A DNA stretch of 64,000 bases from Desulfonispora thiosulfatigenes DSM 11270. GTDB taxonomy: Bacteria > Bacillota > Peptococcia > Peptococcales > Desulfonisporaceae. Positions 1-8,582 of the stretch are shown one piece after another; the stretch's first letter is position 1; the number at the start of each line of letters is the position of its first letter. The stretch is from NCBI RefSeq assembly GCF_900176035.1, contig NZ_FWWT01000012.1, positions 1 through 64,000 on the forward strand, given 5' to 3'. A model generated the notes under the pieces. It did no database searches. It worked only from the letters and a program-made list of their open reading frames with translations, and was not told the origin of the DNA. Both the position numbers and the translations under genes were made by a program.

Positions 1-168
1 TTTCCCGGAGTTATCCCCCAACTTATGGGCAGGTTACCCACGCGTTACTCACCCGTCCGCCACTAACTTTTAGTATTTAGTAAACTAAATACTAAAAGTC
101 CGTTCGACTTGCATGTGTTAGGCATGCCGCCAGCGTTCGTCCTGAGCCAGGATCAAACTCTCCATTAA
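1..168 (-). rRNA. rrs: 16S ribosomal RNA, 5' end (partial)
   Basis: On the minus strand the sequence reads as the start of a bacterial 16S rRNA: AGAGTTTGATCCTGGCTCAG at 161-142, then the conserved GACGAACGCTGGCGGC block and the GTGAGTAACGCGTGGGTAACCT region. The gene runs off the left edge. The 5' end is placed about 7 nt before AGAGTTTGATC by analogy with E. coli. The variable helix near 67-101 is a long AT-rich hairpin built from an inverted TAGTATTTAG / CTAAATACTA repeat. Confidence 0.97.
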
Positions 169-248
169 TATCCTGCAAGCTCAAAACCAACATTTGGCTT
201 TGTTATTTATCCGTTTGTTACTTGTGGTCTGTTTCTTTATAACTGTTT

Positions 249-264
249 GATTTTCAAAGAACAA
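249..264 (-). promoter_or_regulatory. rRNA leader boxA-like antitermination site
   Basis: The minus-strand leader contains TTGTTCTTTGAAAATC about 85 nt before 16S. This matches the Firmicutes pre-16S boxA-like element (TGTTCTTTGAAAA) that loads Nus factors for rRNA antitermination. The assignment rests on motif and position. Confidence 0.6.
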
Positions 265-359
265 CTTGTTTAGAAGACTTGCGTTAAGTGCTTGTCTTGC
301 TTTGTAGCACTCTTCTAATATTTTCTTTTGTTTCACGCCCTGTTGTGGCGACAAAACTT

Positions 360-388
360 ATCTTATCATTTTAAATTGTTTGTGTCAA
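360..388 (-). promoter_or_regulatory. rRNA operon promoter (proximal)
   Basis: Minus-strand -35 TTGACA (388-383), a spacer of exactly 17 bp, and -10 TAAGAT (365-360). It is followed by a TTGTCGCC segment that is repeated after the distal promoter. The near-consensus -35, exact spacing and position upstream of 16S support a strong sigma-A rRNA promoter. Confidence 0.85.
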
Positions 389-440
389 CATTTATTTATG
401 TGTTTAAAATGTTTGGCATCCCCTCTTGGCGACAAGATTT

Positions 441-469
441 ATCTTACCATCATTTAAATATTTGGTCAA
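441..469 (-). promoter_or_regulatory. rRNA operon promoter (distal)
   Basis: Second tandem promoter: minus-strand TTGACC (469-464), 17-bp spacer, TAAGAT (446-441), again followed by CTTGTCGCC. It shares -10, spacing and initially transcribed sequence with the promoter about 80 bp downstream, so the pair looks like a duplicated P1/P2 module. An open frame spanning this area (328-513, plus strand) is not coding. Confidence 0.82.
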
Positions 470-596
470 CCTTATTTATTATTATTTTCGACATTTTCTT
501 AATACATTTTTAAACATACAATTAATCTTCCTTTATAGTGCTAATATTATCATCTTTAAAATAATCATCTTTTTATGATTAACATCTTTCTAAATA

Positions 597-623
597 AAAA
601 AAGCAGTACCTTTAAAGTACCGC
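597..623 (-). terminator. Terminator of the pflB-pflA operon
   Basis: The minus strand reads GCGGTAC-TTTAAAG-GTACTGC followed by a T-run. It starts at the last base of the pflA stop codon. It insulates pflBA from the rRNA promoters that follow on the same strand. Confidence 0.85.
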
Positions 624-1324
624 TAACTTACTAGTAGTTTTTCATATTCTTTTACTTTAGTTTTATCTAAAGGCTTTATGCCTGCTAGCTTATAATCTAT
701 TCCCAGCCCTGTATATTTATTTTCGCCCAAATTATGATAAGGTAGTAATTCAATCTTTTCAACATTCTTAAAAGTTTTAATTTCTTTTCTTAAACCTAAT
801 AAATGTTCTCTGGAACTTGTAACCCCTGGCACAACAACATGTCTTAACCATAGCTTTTTATTAGCCTTTAAAACTTCTTCTTTAAATTCTTTATACTCTT
901 CAATTCTTCCACCAGTTAAATCCTTATATCCCCTGGCATTAACATGCTTGATATCTAAAATTACTAAATCAGTATATTTTAAAATTTCTGCATAGTTACC
1001 TTGTCCAAAACCTGCCGTATCGATAGTTGTATGAATATTATTCTTTTTACATAACTTCAAAAACTCTAATAAAAACTCTGGTTGTAAGAGGGGGTCTCCT
1101 CCTGAACAAGTAACCCCTCCATTTGATTTCTCAAAATAAGGTTTAAATCTGATAGCCTTTTTTACTAATTCTTCTGCTGAGATTTCCGTTCCTCCATTAA
1201 CATTCCAAGTATCAGGATTATGACAATAACTACATCTTAATTTACATCCTTGAAAAAAAACAACATATCTTATACCCGGACCATCTAGTAAACCCATTGT
1301 TTCTATAGAATGTATTTTTCCCAT
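623..1324 (-). CDS. pflA: Pyruvate formate-lyase activating enzyme (radical SAM)
   Basis: Radical-SAM enzyme that installs the glycyl radical on PflB. The N-terminus carries the CKLRCSYC motif (CxxxCxxC) that binds the 4Fe-4S cluster, then CSGGDPLLQP, typical of PflA/NrdG activases. The open frame extends to a GTG at 1333, but AGGTG sits correctly before the ATG at 1322-1324, so that start is preferred (233 aa, close to the usual ~240). It lies immediately downstream of pflB, with the ribosome binding site overlapping the pflB stop, so the two are probably translationally coupled and share the riboswitch-controlled transcript. Confidence 0.95.
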   Translation of the reverse strand: MGKIHSIETMGLLDGPGIRYVVFFQGCKLRCSYCHNPDTWNVNGGTEISAEELVKKAIRFKPYFEKSNGGVTCSGGDPLLQPEFLLEFLKLCKKNNIHTTIDTAGFGQGNYAEILKYTDLVILDIKHVNARGYKDLTGGRIEEYKEFKEEVLKANKKLWLRHVVVPGVTSSREHLLGLRKEIKTFKNVEKIELLPYHNLGENKYTGLGIDYKLAGIKPLDKTKVKEYEKLLVS

Positions 1325-1333
1325 TATTATCAC

Positions 1334-3568
1334 CTACCCAGCCATATTTTCATGAAATGTTCTATTAACTACTTCTAGTTGCTGTGCTCTTGTTAATCTA
1401 TTAAAGTTTACAGCATAACCTGATACTCTTACGGTTAAGTTTGGATAATTTTCTGGATTTTCAATGGCAGCTAATAATGTTTCTCTGTTAATCACATTCA
1501 CATTTAAATGCTGAGCTCCTTGTGAAAAATACCCATCTAATATATTAACTAAATTACTAATTCTCATTTCTTCATCTTTACCTAAAGCTTCTGGTACAAT
1601 TGAAAATGTATTAGATACTCCATCTTGGCAAACACCACGATATGGTATCTTGGCTACAGAGTTTAAAGAAGCAAGTGCACCATTTATATCTCGTCCATGC
1701 ATTGGGTTAGCACCTGGAGCAAAGGCCTCACCACTTTTTCTACCATCAGGAGTACTGCCTGTTTTTTTGCCATAAACCACATTAGAGGTAATTGTTAAAA
1801 CAGATAAAGTATGTTCGGCTTCCCGATATGTTTCATGTTTTTTTAATTCGCTAATAAATTTGTGCACTATTTCTACCGCTATATCGTCAACATTATTATC
1901 GTCGTTTCCGTACTTTGGGAATTCTCCCGTTATTTCAAATGAAGTGGCGATTCCATTTTCTCTGATTGCCTTTACCTCTGCATATTTTAAAGCGCTTAAT
2001 GAATCAGCGGTTACAGATAAACCTGCTACTCCAAATGCCATAATTCTTTTTATTTCTGTATCATGAAGGGCCATTAACCCTGCTTCATATGCATATTTAT
2101 CATGCATATAGTGGATAATATTTAAGGTATTAACATAAAGTTCAGCTACATATTCTAAAACTTTAAAGTAGTTTGCTTTAACCTTTTCATAATCTAAAAT
2201 TTCACCTTCTATTTTTTCGATACCTGGAACCACTAAAGTTCCATTTTGTTCATCAATTCCGCCATTAATAGCATATAGAAGGGATTTTGCTAAATTACAT
2301 CTTGCTCCAAAAAATTGCATTTGCTTTCCAAGCTCCATCGCCGAAACACAGCATGCAATACCGTAATCATCACCATAAATGGGACGCATAATTTCGTCAT
2401 TTTCATATTGAATTGCGTCTGTTTTAATACTCATTTGTGCGCAATATTTTTTAAAGTTTTCTGGTAACTTATCTGACCATAGTACTGTAATATTCGGTTC
2501 TGGACTCTGACCTAAATTAATTAAAGTATGCATAAGTCTATATGAATTTTTAGTAACCAAAGCAGTTCCACCTATGCTCATGCCTCCAATAGACTCAGTA
2601 ACCCAATTAGGATCTCCTGCAAATAAGTCATTATATTCCGGAGTCCTTAAATGTCTAACCATTCTTAATTTAATAATAAATTGATCAATTATTTCTTGGG
2701 CTTCTTTTTCTGTTAAACTACCATTTTTTAAATCTCTTTCAATATAGATATCAATAAATGTGCTCACTCTACCAAGAGACATAGCCGCTCCATTATTTTC
2801 TTTAATTCCTGCTAGGTAGCCAAAATAAACAAATTGCACTGCTTCTAAAGCATTTTTAGCAGGACCAGAAATATCTACCCCATAAGAACTAGCCATGTTT
2901 TTCATTTTTCCAAGGGCTCTAATTTGTTCAGATATTTCTTCTCTTTGGCGAATTAAATGCTCGTTCATAGAACCTTTCGCATTTTTTAAATCTTTCTTTT
3001 TTTCTGCAATTAAATGATCTATTCCATATAATGCGATTCTTCTAAAGTCCCCAATAATTCTGCCTCTACCATACGCATCAGGTAAACCCGTTAATAGTCC
3101 CGCTGTTCTCGCTAGTCTTGCTTCTTCTGTATATGCATCAAAAACTCCTTGATTATGAGTTTTACGATAATTTGAAAATACTTCCTTTATCTCAGGATCT
3201 ATACTATAGCCATATTCCTTTAAAGCACTTTCCACCATTCTTACTCCGCCATAAGGATTAATCATTCTTTTTAAAGGTGCATCTGTTTGCAGTCCGACAA
3301 TTACTTCATTTTCTTTATCGAGAAAACCTGGCTCAAAATTATCAATACCCGAAACATTTTTCGTATCAACACCTAGTACACTTTTTTTAAGTTCCTCTAA
3401 AAGTAAGTAATTAAATTTAGTATTTAACTTTTCCGTTTTTATAGTAGCCGCTTCTAAAAAGCTTTCATCCCCATAATAAGGAGTATAATTTTTTTGAATA
3501 AAGTTTTGAATATCAATTTTTTCCGTCCAAATACCTTCTTTAAAACCATTCCACTCATTTCTAAACAT
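1334..3568 (-). CDS. pflB: Formate acetyltransferase (pyruvate formate-lyase)
   Basis: Converts pyruvate and CoA to acetyl-CoA and formate under anaerobic conditions (cytoplasm). The 744-aa length fits PflB. The active-site cysteine pair is Cys406-Cys407 ([13 protein letters not shown]), and the C-terminal glycyl-radical motif RVSGYAV places the radical on Gly717. Both are intact. pflA follows directly. The gene is preceded by a ZTP riboswitch with an overlapping terminator and a 17-bp-spaced promoter, so expression is expected to follow ZTP, a signal of 10-formyl-THF shortage; this makes sense because PFL makes formate for one-carbon metabolism. Confidence 0.97.
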   Translation of the reverse strand: MFRNEWNGFKEGIWTEKIDIQNFIQKNYTPYYGDESFLEAATIKTEKLNTKFNYLLLEELKKSVLGVDTKNVSGIDNFEPGFLDKENEVIVGLQTDAPLKRMINPYGGVRMVESALKEYGYSIDPEIKEVFSNYRKTHNQGVFDAYTEEARLARTAGLLTGLPDAYGRGRIIGDFRRIALYGIDHLIAEKKKDLKNAKGSMNEHLIRQREEISEQIRALGKMKNMASSYGVDISGPAKNALEAVQFVYFGYLAGIKENNGAAMSLGRVSTFIDIYIERDLKNGSLTEKEAQEIIDQFIIKLRMVRHLRTPEYNDLFAGDPNWVTESIGGMSIGGTALVTKNSYRLMHTLINLGQSPEPNITVLWSDKLPENFKKYCAQMSIKTDAIQYENDEIMRPIYGDDYGIACCVSAMELGKQMQFFGARCNLAKSLLYAINGGIDEQNGTLVVPGIEKIEGEILDYEKVKANYFKVLEYVAELYVNTLNIIHYMHDKYAYEAGLMALHDTEIKRIMAFGVAGLSVTADSLSALKYAEVKAIRENGIATSFEITGEFPKYGNDDNNVDDIAVEIVHKFISELKKHETYREAEHTLSVLTITSNVVYGKKTGSTPDGRKSGEAFAPGANPMHGRDINGALASLNSVAKIPYRGVCQDGVSNTFSIVPEALGKDEEMRISNLVNILDGYFSQGAQHLNVNVINRETLLAAIENPENYPNLTVRVSGYAVNFNRLTRAQQLEVVNRTFHENMAG

Positions 3569-3610
3569 AAAAATGACCCCCTTGACTAAAAATTATTCAG
3601 CCTTGGGGGT

Positions 3611-3657
3611 AAAAAACAGACCACCCAGGCTAGATTATATTCTTGGCCCAGGCGGTC
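3611..3657 (-). terminator. Riboswitch expression-platform terminator before pflB
   Basis: Minus-strand hairpin pairing GACCGCCTGGGC (3657-3646) with GCCTGGGTGGTC (3630-3619), using several G-U pairs, followed by TGTTTTTT. Its 5' arm contains the conserved CCGCCTGGGC segment of the ZTP aptamer, so aptamer folding and terminator folding exclude each other. That geometry predicts an ON switch. Confidence 0.85.
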
Positions 3658-3725
3658 GGCTTCAAGTAATCACACTTCACGTGGTTAATTCCACATTTTT
3701 CTCCGCCAGTCATGTGATTACGTCT
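3640..3725 (-). ncRNA. ZTP (pfl motif) riboswitch aptamer
   Basis: The minus-strand RNA has the two conserved halves of the pfl/ZTP motif. The first is a GTAATCAC...GTGATTAC helix enclosing GACTGGCGGA and a GTGGAATTAACCAC hairpin. The second is the downstream CCGCCTGGGCC. ZTP riboswitches sense AICAR triphosphate and were first noted upstream of pfl genes, as here. The 3' half overlaps the terminator arm. This is recognised by eye from consensus and pairing; a covariance search would confirm it. Confidence 0.88.
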
Positions 3726-3740
3726 TTAATTGTTGTCTTT

Positions 3741-3769
3741 ATAATAACAATAGGCGAACATTTTGTCAA
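3741..3769 (-). promoter_or_regulatory. pflBA promoter
   Basis: Minus-strand -35 TTGACA (3769-3764), 17-bp spacer, -10 TATTAT (3746-3741). Transcription would start around 3734, just before the ZTP aptamer, giving a leader of about 165 nt. Confidence 0.8.
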
Positions 3770-3840
3770 TACACATTGATTATGTATTTATTGTTGTGTC
3801 TTATCTTAACTATTATATTAATTTGAGATATAATGTTCGT

Positions 3841-5214
3841 TTATTTCGCTAACTCATACATAGCATGGGCATAAATCTTTGCACACTTAGTTAAAGTTTC
3901 TATTTTAATATATTCATCCTTTTGATGTGCTACTTCTTCTTCACCCATAAATAAAGCTCCAAAAGCTACCGCATTTTTTAATGCTCTTGCATATGTTCCT
4001 CCACCTATAACCAGTGGTTTACTTTCCATATCCCTAGTTTGCTCCCTATAAACAGCCATAAGTTTTTGCACTAATTCGTGATCTTCCGGTAGGTAAATCG
4101 GCAACTTTTCTTCTAAAGGAGTAATTTCAAGACCTGTACCTTTTAATTTTTCTTGTATACCAGTGTAGACCCTTTTACTATCATAACTAATCGGATATCT
4201 GATATTTACAGTAAGCTTAACTTTACTTTCATCTAGATCTATCATTCCTACATTAAAAACTAACTTTCCTGATACTTCATCTTGGAGGGCACATCCTATA
4301 TTCTCCCCATGATAGCCCATCCCTATTTTACCATTATATAAATCAACAAATTCCTTAGCTTCTCCTTCTAACGGTAATTCACCTAAAACCGTCATCATGA
4401 GCGAAATTGCATTAAGTCCTGCCTCTGGCGTACTACCATGAGCTGAAATACCCGTAGTTTTAATAATTAACTCATTTTCCTTAAATTCTATCTTGGCCTC
4501 TTTTACCTCTGATAGCCTTTTCTGATAAACTTCCTGATCACTTTTACTTAACTGAATGCTAGCCTCACAACTATCTGGCACCATATTAGGCGCATTACCA
4601 CCTTTTATTTTAAGCCTAGATCCTTCTTTTTGAGCTAACTTCTTCTCTAAATCAAAAATCAAAATCCCTTTTTCGCCTTGAATTACGGGAAAGTTAGCAT
4701 CAGGCACAAAAGCCATATCAGGCGCTTTTACCTTTTTGAGATAATAATCGATCCCTTTCCAATTAGTTTCTTCATTCGTTCCAAGAATTATGCGGATTTT
4801 TTTCTTAATAGAAAGACCAGAATCCTTTAACGCTTTCATCGCGTATAAACTAGCAATCGCTGGCCCTTTGTTATCGATCGCACCCCGCCCATATATTTTT
4901 CCATTTTCCACCACAGAACCATAAGGAGGGTAAGTCCATCCATCCCCCTCAGGCACAACGTCTAAATGCACTAAGACTCCTATTATTTCCTCACCTGCAC
5001 CATAATCAATGTGACCAGCATAATTATCAATATTTTCTACCTTAAAACCAAGCTCTTGACCTAAATTTAAAACGTACTTTAACGCCTGATCTACACCTTC
5101 ACCAAAAGGCATATTTTCTCTAGGACTTTCTTCCACACTTCTAATGTTAATTAATTCTTTCGTTGACTTAATCATTTCTTCTTGATATTTTTCCACAGTT
5201 TCAGTAAACTGCAT
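3841..5214 (-). CDS. pepV: M20 family dipeptidase (PepV/Sapep type)
   Basis: Cytoplasmic zinc dipeptidase. The VHLDVVPEGDGW stretch holds the first metal-binding His/Asp, DNKGPA the bridging Asp, and GTNEETNWKG the catalytic Glu pair; GGGTYAR near the C-terminus is typical of PepV. At 457 aa it is near the ~465-470 aa of the family. A GGGAG site precedes the ATG. It stands alone between the pfl promoter and an AT-rich gap (5215-5475), in which I see nothing except the zinc-ribbon gene's upstream region. Its physiological peptide substrate cannot be read from the sequence. Confidence 0.9.
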   Translation of the reverse strand: MQFTETVEKYQEEMIKSTKELINIRSVEESPRENMPFGEGVDQALKYVLNLGQELGFKVENIDNYAGHIDYGAGEEIIGVLVHLDVVPEGDGWTYPPYGSVVENGKIYGRGAIDNKGPAIASLYAMKALKDSGLSIKKKIRIILGTNEETNWKGIDYYLKKVKAPDMAFVPDANFPVIQGEKGILIFDLEKKLAQKEGSRLKIKGGNAPNMVPDSCEASIQLSKSDQEVYQKRLSEVKEAKIEFKENELIIKTTGISAHGSTPEAGLNAISLMMTVLGELPLEGEAKEFVDLYNGKIGMGYHGENIGCALQDEVSGKLVFNVGMIDLDESKVKLTVNIRYPISYDSKRVYTGIQEKLKGTGLEITPLEEKLPIYLPEDHELVQKLMAVYREQTRDMESKPLVIGGGTYARALKNAVAFGALFMGEEEVAHQKDEYIKIETLTKCAKIYAHAMYELAK

Positions 5215-5475
5215 AAAATCACTCCCTATATTTCCTTATACATATATTATCCTTAAAATTACTTACTTTAAACCCAAATAGTATTTTAAAAAACCTTTAA
5301 GTTTAGGTTATAATAAAAATAGGGTTATTTACCTACATTCTTGCTCATAAATATAATTATAAAGTAATTGAAATGCAGATTACATTAATTATATGTAGTC
5401 TATTCTATGTATAAATATCTATACAGCAAAGCACAAACTATCTTATACACTAGATAAAAAAAGGAGAGATAATAA

Positions 5476-5682
5476 ATGGCTACAAAAGGTTGTATCAAAT
5501 GCGGTAGTACAGATGCTGCTACCAAAGAAATTTCCACTACAGGTACTGGTCTTTCAAAACTATTTGACGTACAAAATAATAAATTCTTAGTGGTTTATTG
5601 TAAAAATTGTGGTTACTGTGAATTTTATAATAAAGAAGCTTCCCTAGCTTCTAATGTAATTGACTTTTTCTTTGGTGGTTAA
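5476..5682 (+). CDS. Small zinc-ribbon protein
   Basis: 68 aa with two CxxC knuckles, CIKCGS near the N-terminus and YCKNCGYCEFY about 40 residues later, the layout of a single zinc ribbon of the kind annotated as zinc-ribbon nucleic-acid-binding proteins. A good AGGAGAG site precedes the ATG. It is monocistronic, ends in a bidirectional terminator and faces the amidohydrolase gene. The fold is clear; the binding partner is unknown. Confidence 0.8.
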   Translation: MATKGCIKCGSTDAATKEISTTGTGLSKLFDVQNNKFLVVYCKNCGYCEFYNKEASLASNVIDFFFGG

Positions 5683-5691
5683 GATGCATTT

Positions 5692-5728
5692 AAAAAGGCT
5701 AACCATATTCACTATGGTTAGCCTTTTT
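5692..5728. terminator. Bidirectional terminator between convergent genes
   Basis: AAAAAGGCTAACCATA and its inverted copy TATGGTTAGCCTTTTT surround a short loop, with A/T runs on both sides, so it can terminate both the zinc-ribbon gene (+) and the amidohydrolase gene (-). Confidence 0.9.
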
Positions 5729-5730
5729 CT

Positions 5731-7092
5731 CTATATCATTTTAAACCGTTCAGGCAAGATAATACCTGCTCTTTTAATTACGTCTTTTGCTCTTTGTTCT
5801 GCTTCTTTTACAATATCCTCTTCATTTATGGTTAAAACCTTCCGCTCTTTCATGAGCCATTTACCATTACACATGGATGACTCTACATTGCTTGACTGCA
5901 TCGCATATACTATATTTGCCACAGGATCATGCATAGGTATGCTACCTATTGATTTTGGATTTAGAATAATTAAGTCCGCTTTTTTCCCTACTTCTAATGA
6001 GCCAATTTCATCTTCTAAAAGAACTGACTTTGCTCCATTTAAAGTTGCCATTTCTAATACTTGTTCTGCTGGAACTGCTTTTGGGTCTAATGTTCTTCCT
6101 TTATGAATTAAGGACGTTAGATACATTTCTCCCATCATATCCATTCTATTATTAGATGGTGCTCCATCTGTCCCGATCGAAACTGGGATGCCTTTAGCTA
6201 ACATTTCTGGAACTTTAGCAAATCCTAAAACAACCTTCATAGCTGCACCTGGATTATGCGAAACCTTAACATTATGCTGTTTAAATAAATCTACTTCTTG
6301 ATCTGATAGCCAGACGGTATGGACGGCTAAGAAGTTTTTATCTAAAACTCCAAGATTATTTAAATGCTGTACGGTTGTTGCACCTTTAGTTTCTTTCGCA
6401 AAAAGTACTTCTCCTTCGATTTCTGCTACGTGCATATGAATTCCTACGCCATATTTGTCCGCTAATTCCTTGGTTTTTATAATTAATTGATCCGTATTGT
6501 TAAAAATAGTGCGAAGTCCAAACCAAGACTTAATTCGACCGTCTGCTTTATTATGCCAGCGTTCATATAATTCTATTTGCTTTTCTAAGCATTCTTCTGT
6601 TGTTTCTTGCCACTTCTTAGGAATACCTTCACCACAGTCCATAGTGGAGCGAGTTAACATTGCTCTCAGTCCAGCTTCAGTTACCGCTCTTCCCATTCCG
6701 TCAACTTCTTGTCCCCCTGCTTCGGCAAAAGTAGTAACTCCGCTTTTAATTAATTCAACCGAGCATGCTAAAGACGATATATAGGAATCTTCTAAAGTTA
6801 AATTGCTTTCATATGGCCAAATTCTTTCGCGTAGCCAAGTTAGTAAATCCACATCATCTGCTATACCTCTACCTAATTGTTGAGATAAATGCACATGAGT
6901 ATTGATTAATCCTGGCATAATAATCTTACCTGTAGCATCTACTATTTCTGCATCAGCACCTACTATTTCTACATTTACTCTGCCTATTTCTTTAATTTTA
7001 TCATCTTCTATTAAAATATCACCGTTAGTAAAAACTTGCTTTTCTTGGTTCATGGAAATAATATAAGCATTTTTAATTAATATTTGATTCAT
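5731..7092 (-). CDS. Amidohydrolase, MTA/SAH/guanine deaminase-like (TrzA/MtaD group)
   Basis: 453 aa. Metal-dependent deaminase of the amidohydrolase superfamily: MPGLINTHVHLSQ holds the HxH metal ligands, HMHVAE the next His, and SIGTDGAPSNN the metal-binding Asp. The RGIADDVDLLTWLRERIWPYE segment resembles 5'-methylthioadenosine/S-adenosylhomocysteine deaminases. The next gene upstream on the same strand is a purine/uracil-type permease, which argues for a nucleobase-type substrate (for example guanine or an oxidised purine). Substrate choice within this family is unreliable from sequence alone. Confidence 0.85.
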   Translation of the reverse strand: MNQILIKNAYIISMNQEKQVFTNGDILIEDDKIKEIGRVNVEIVGADAEIVDATGKIIMPGLINTHVHLSQQLGRGIADDVDLLTWLRERIWPYESNLTLEDSYISSLACSVELIKSGVTTFAEAGGQEVDGMGRAVTEAGLRAMLTRSTMDCGEGIPKKWQETTEECLEKQIELYERWHNKADGRIKSWFGLRTIFNNTDQLIIKTKELADKYGVGIHMHVAEIEGEVLFAKETKGATTVQHLNNLGVLDKNFLAVHTVWLSDQEVDLFKQHNVKVSHNPGAAMKVVLGFAKVPEMLAKGIPVSIGTDGAPSNNRMDMMGEMYLTSLIHKGRTLDPKAVPAEQVLEMATLNGAKSVLLEDEIGSLEVGKKADLIILNPKSIGSIPMHDPVANIVYAMQSSNVESSMCNGKWLMKERKVLTINEEDIVKEAEQRAKDVIKRAGIILPERFKMI

Positions 7093-7115
7093 TTAATCCC
7101 CTCTTTTTTACGTTA

Positions 7116-8435
7116 TTATCTACTATCCAAGCTGCTTTTAACAGGAGGCAAAATTATGTTTAAAATTACAGTTGATAATGCTCCTACTGCCATACCTGAA
7201 GATAAAATATAATTTGCATAACTAGGAAGTGTGTATAATACATCTTTTGGAAATGCATTTGCTCCCAAAGTAAATAAAATAGGAATCCCGATTACCATCA
7301 TATTACGTTCATTTAATTCTATGTTTTGAATAGCTCTAAATCCATTCATCGCAATAATAACGCAAACTACTCCAAATATACCATTGATTACAACCCCTGG
7401 AATACAAGCAATAATATTCATTACTTTTGGGATAAATCCTAAAAGTATTAAAATAACTCCACCTGCCATGATTGCCATTCTACTTGCCACACCAGTTACC
7501 GCGATTATTCCAGCATTTGTAGAATAACCTGTCATCGGTGTTCCTCCAAATAATGCTCCAACCAAGCAACCAAGACCTTCTCCGACAGCTGCACTATTGA
7601 GTCTTTTTTCAGGAATCTCTGTACCTGTTACTGCTGATACCGCAAACCAGGTTCCTGTTGTTTCTACTAAAACTACCAAATAAATAAAGATCATCGTTAA
7701 AACTGACTTTAATTCAAATATAGGAGTCCCAAAAGGAAATAGCTTTGGTAACGAAAACCAAGCAGCCTTTTTTACAGCACTAAAATCAAGTATTCCAAAA
7801 GTTGAAGCAAAGAGAGTACCCCCTACTAATGCAATAATTACCGAAGCAATTCGTAATACTTTTCCTGCTCCAGTAAATCTTGTGCCAATTAACATACAAG
7901 TAATTAACAATGCTGCTGAAAATAAGCCAATTATAGCATTATTCCCTAAGTTACCAGGTGCTGTAAATATATTATTCATAGCTACCGGCATTAAAGAAAT
8001 TCCGACAATTATGATTACCGTTCCCCCTACAATAGGAGGAATAAATTTACTTATTATTTTCGCTAAAAAACGCAAAGGAAAACCTAATAAAATTAAAATA
8101 ATAGCGCCTGGAATTAAACTTCCAATCATTGTCCTAAGACCTAACTCACTTCCAATAGCAGCAAGAGCTGCAATCGGTATATACGAAGGTCCTTGCATAA
8201 TAGGGTAACGCATACAAAAACCAGTTTGTATTAAAGTAGCAATACCTGCTGCTAAAAAGCTCATTTGAATAAAAAAGGCCGTATTACTTTGATCTAAGGC
8301 TAACAAACTCGCTAAAATAATGGGTACTATATATAAGTCCATGGCTAATACATGCTGTAAGCCTAAAATAAAAGCTTCTTTATAACTTATTTTTTCATCT
8401 ACCCCTACTAAAATATTAGTTCCACCCTTGTCCAT
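7116..8435 (-). CDS. NCS2-family nucleobase (uracil/xanthine) permease
   Basis: 439-aa polytopic membrane protein with the NCS2 signatures MQGPSYIPIAALAAIG (TM3 region) and VETTGTWFAVSAVTG (TM8 region, Q/E-containing), the substrate-binding parts of UraA/XanQ-like transporters. It is 23 bp upstream of the deaminase gene and presumably co-transcribed: uptake followed by deamination. I looked for a purine riboswitch in the 147-bp upstream gap and found none; a TATAAT preceded by TGGT near 8478 on the minus strand may be the -10. Confidence 0.9.
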   Translation of the reverse strand: MDKGGTNILVGVDEKISYKEAFILGLQHVLAMDLYIVPIILASLLALDQSNTAFFIQMSFLAAGIATLIQTGFCMRYPIMQGPSYIPIAALAAIGSELGLRTMIGSLIPGAIILILLGFPLRFLAKIISKFIPPIVGGTVIIIVGISLMPVAMNNIFTAPGNLGNNAIIGLFSAALLITCMLIGTRFTGAGKVLRIASVIIALVGGTLFASTFGILDFSAVKKAAWFSLPKLFPFGTPIFELKSVLTMIFIYLVVLVETTGTWFAVSAVTGTEIPEKRLNSAAVGEGLGCLVGALFGGTPMTGYSTNAGIIAVTGVASRMAIMAGGVILILLGFIPKVMNIIACIPGVVINGIFGVVCVIIAMNGFRAIQNIELNERNMMVIGIPILFTLGANAFPKDVLYTLPSYANYILSSGMAVGALSTVILNIILPPVKSSLDSR

Positions 8436-8582
8436 TTAAACTCCCCCTCGTAAATATTGTCGAATATTGCATCTCCATTATAACCAGATATGTGGGAGTT
8501 TCCTAGTAAAATCGTATATTATTATAAAAGTCATTATAATAGTTCGTGTATGAAAAGCATTTCTTTATTTACGTCTTAAGTT

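Noticed and set aside
328-513. 61-aa plus-strand open frame
   Set aside because: It covers the two rRNA promoters on the other strand, has no ribosome binding site and an unlikely composition.
5660-6106. 148-aa plus-strand frame overlapping the zinc-ribbon gene end
   Set aside because: It is antisense to the amidohydrolase and reads through a bidirectional terminator.
8436-8582. Possible purine riboswitch before the NCS2 permease
   Set aside because: The conserved TATA, loop and CCGTAAA elements of the purine aptamer are absent on the minus strand; only a TATAAT -10 is suggestive.
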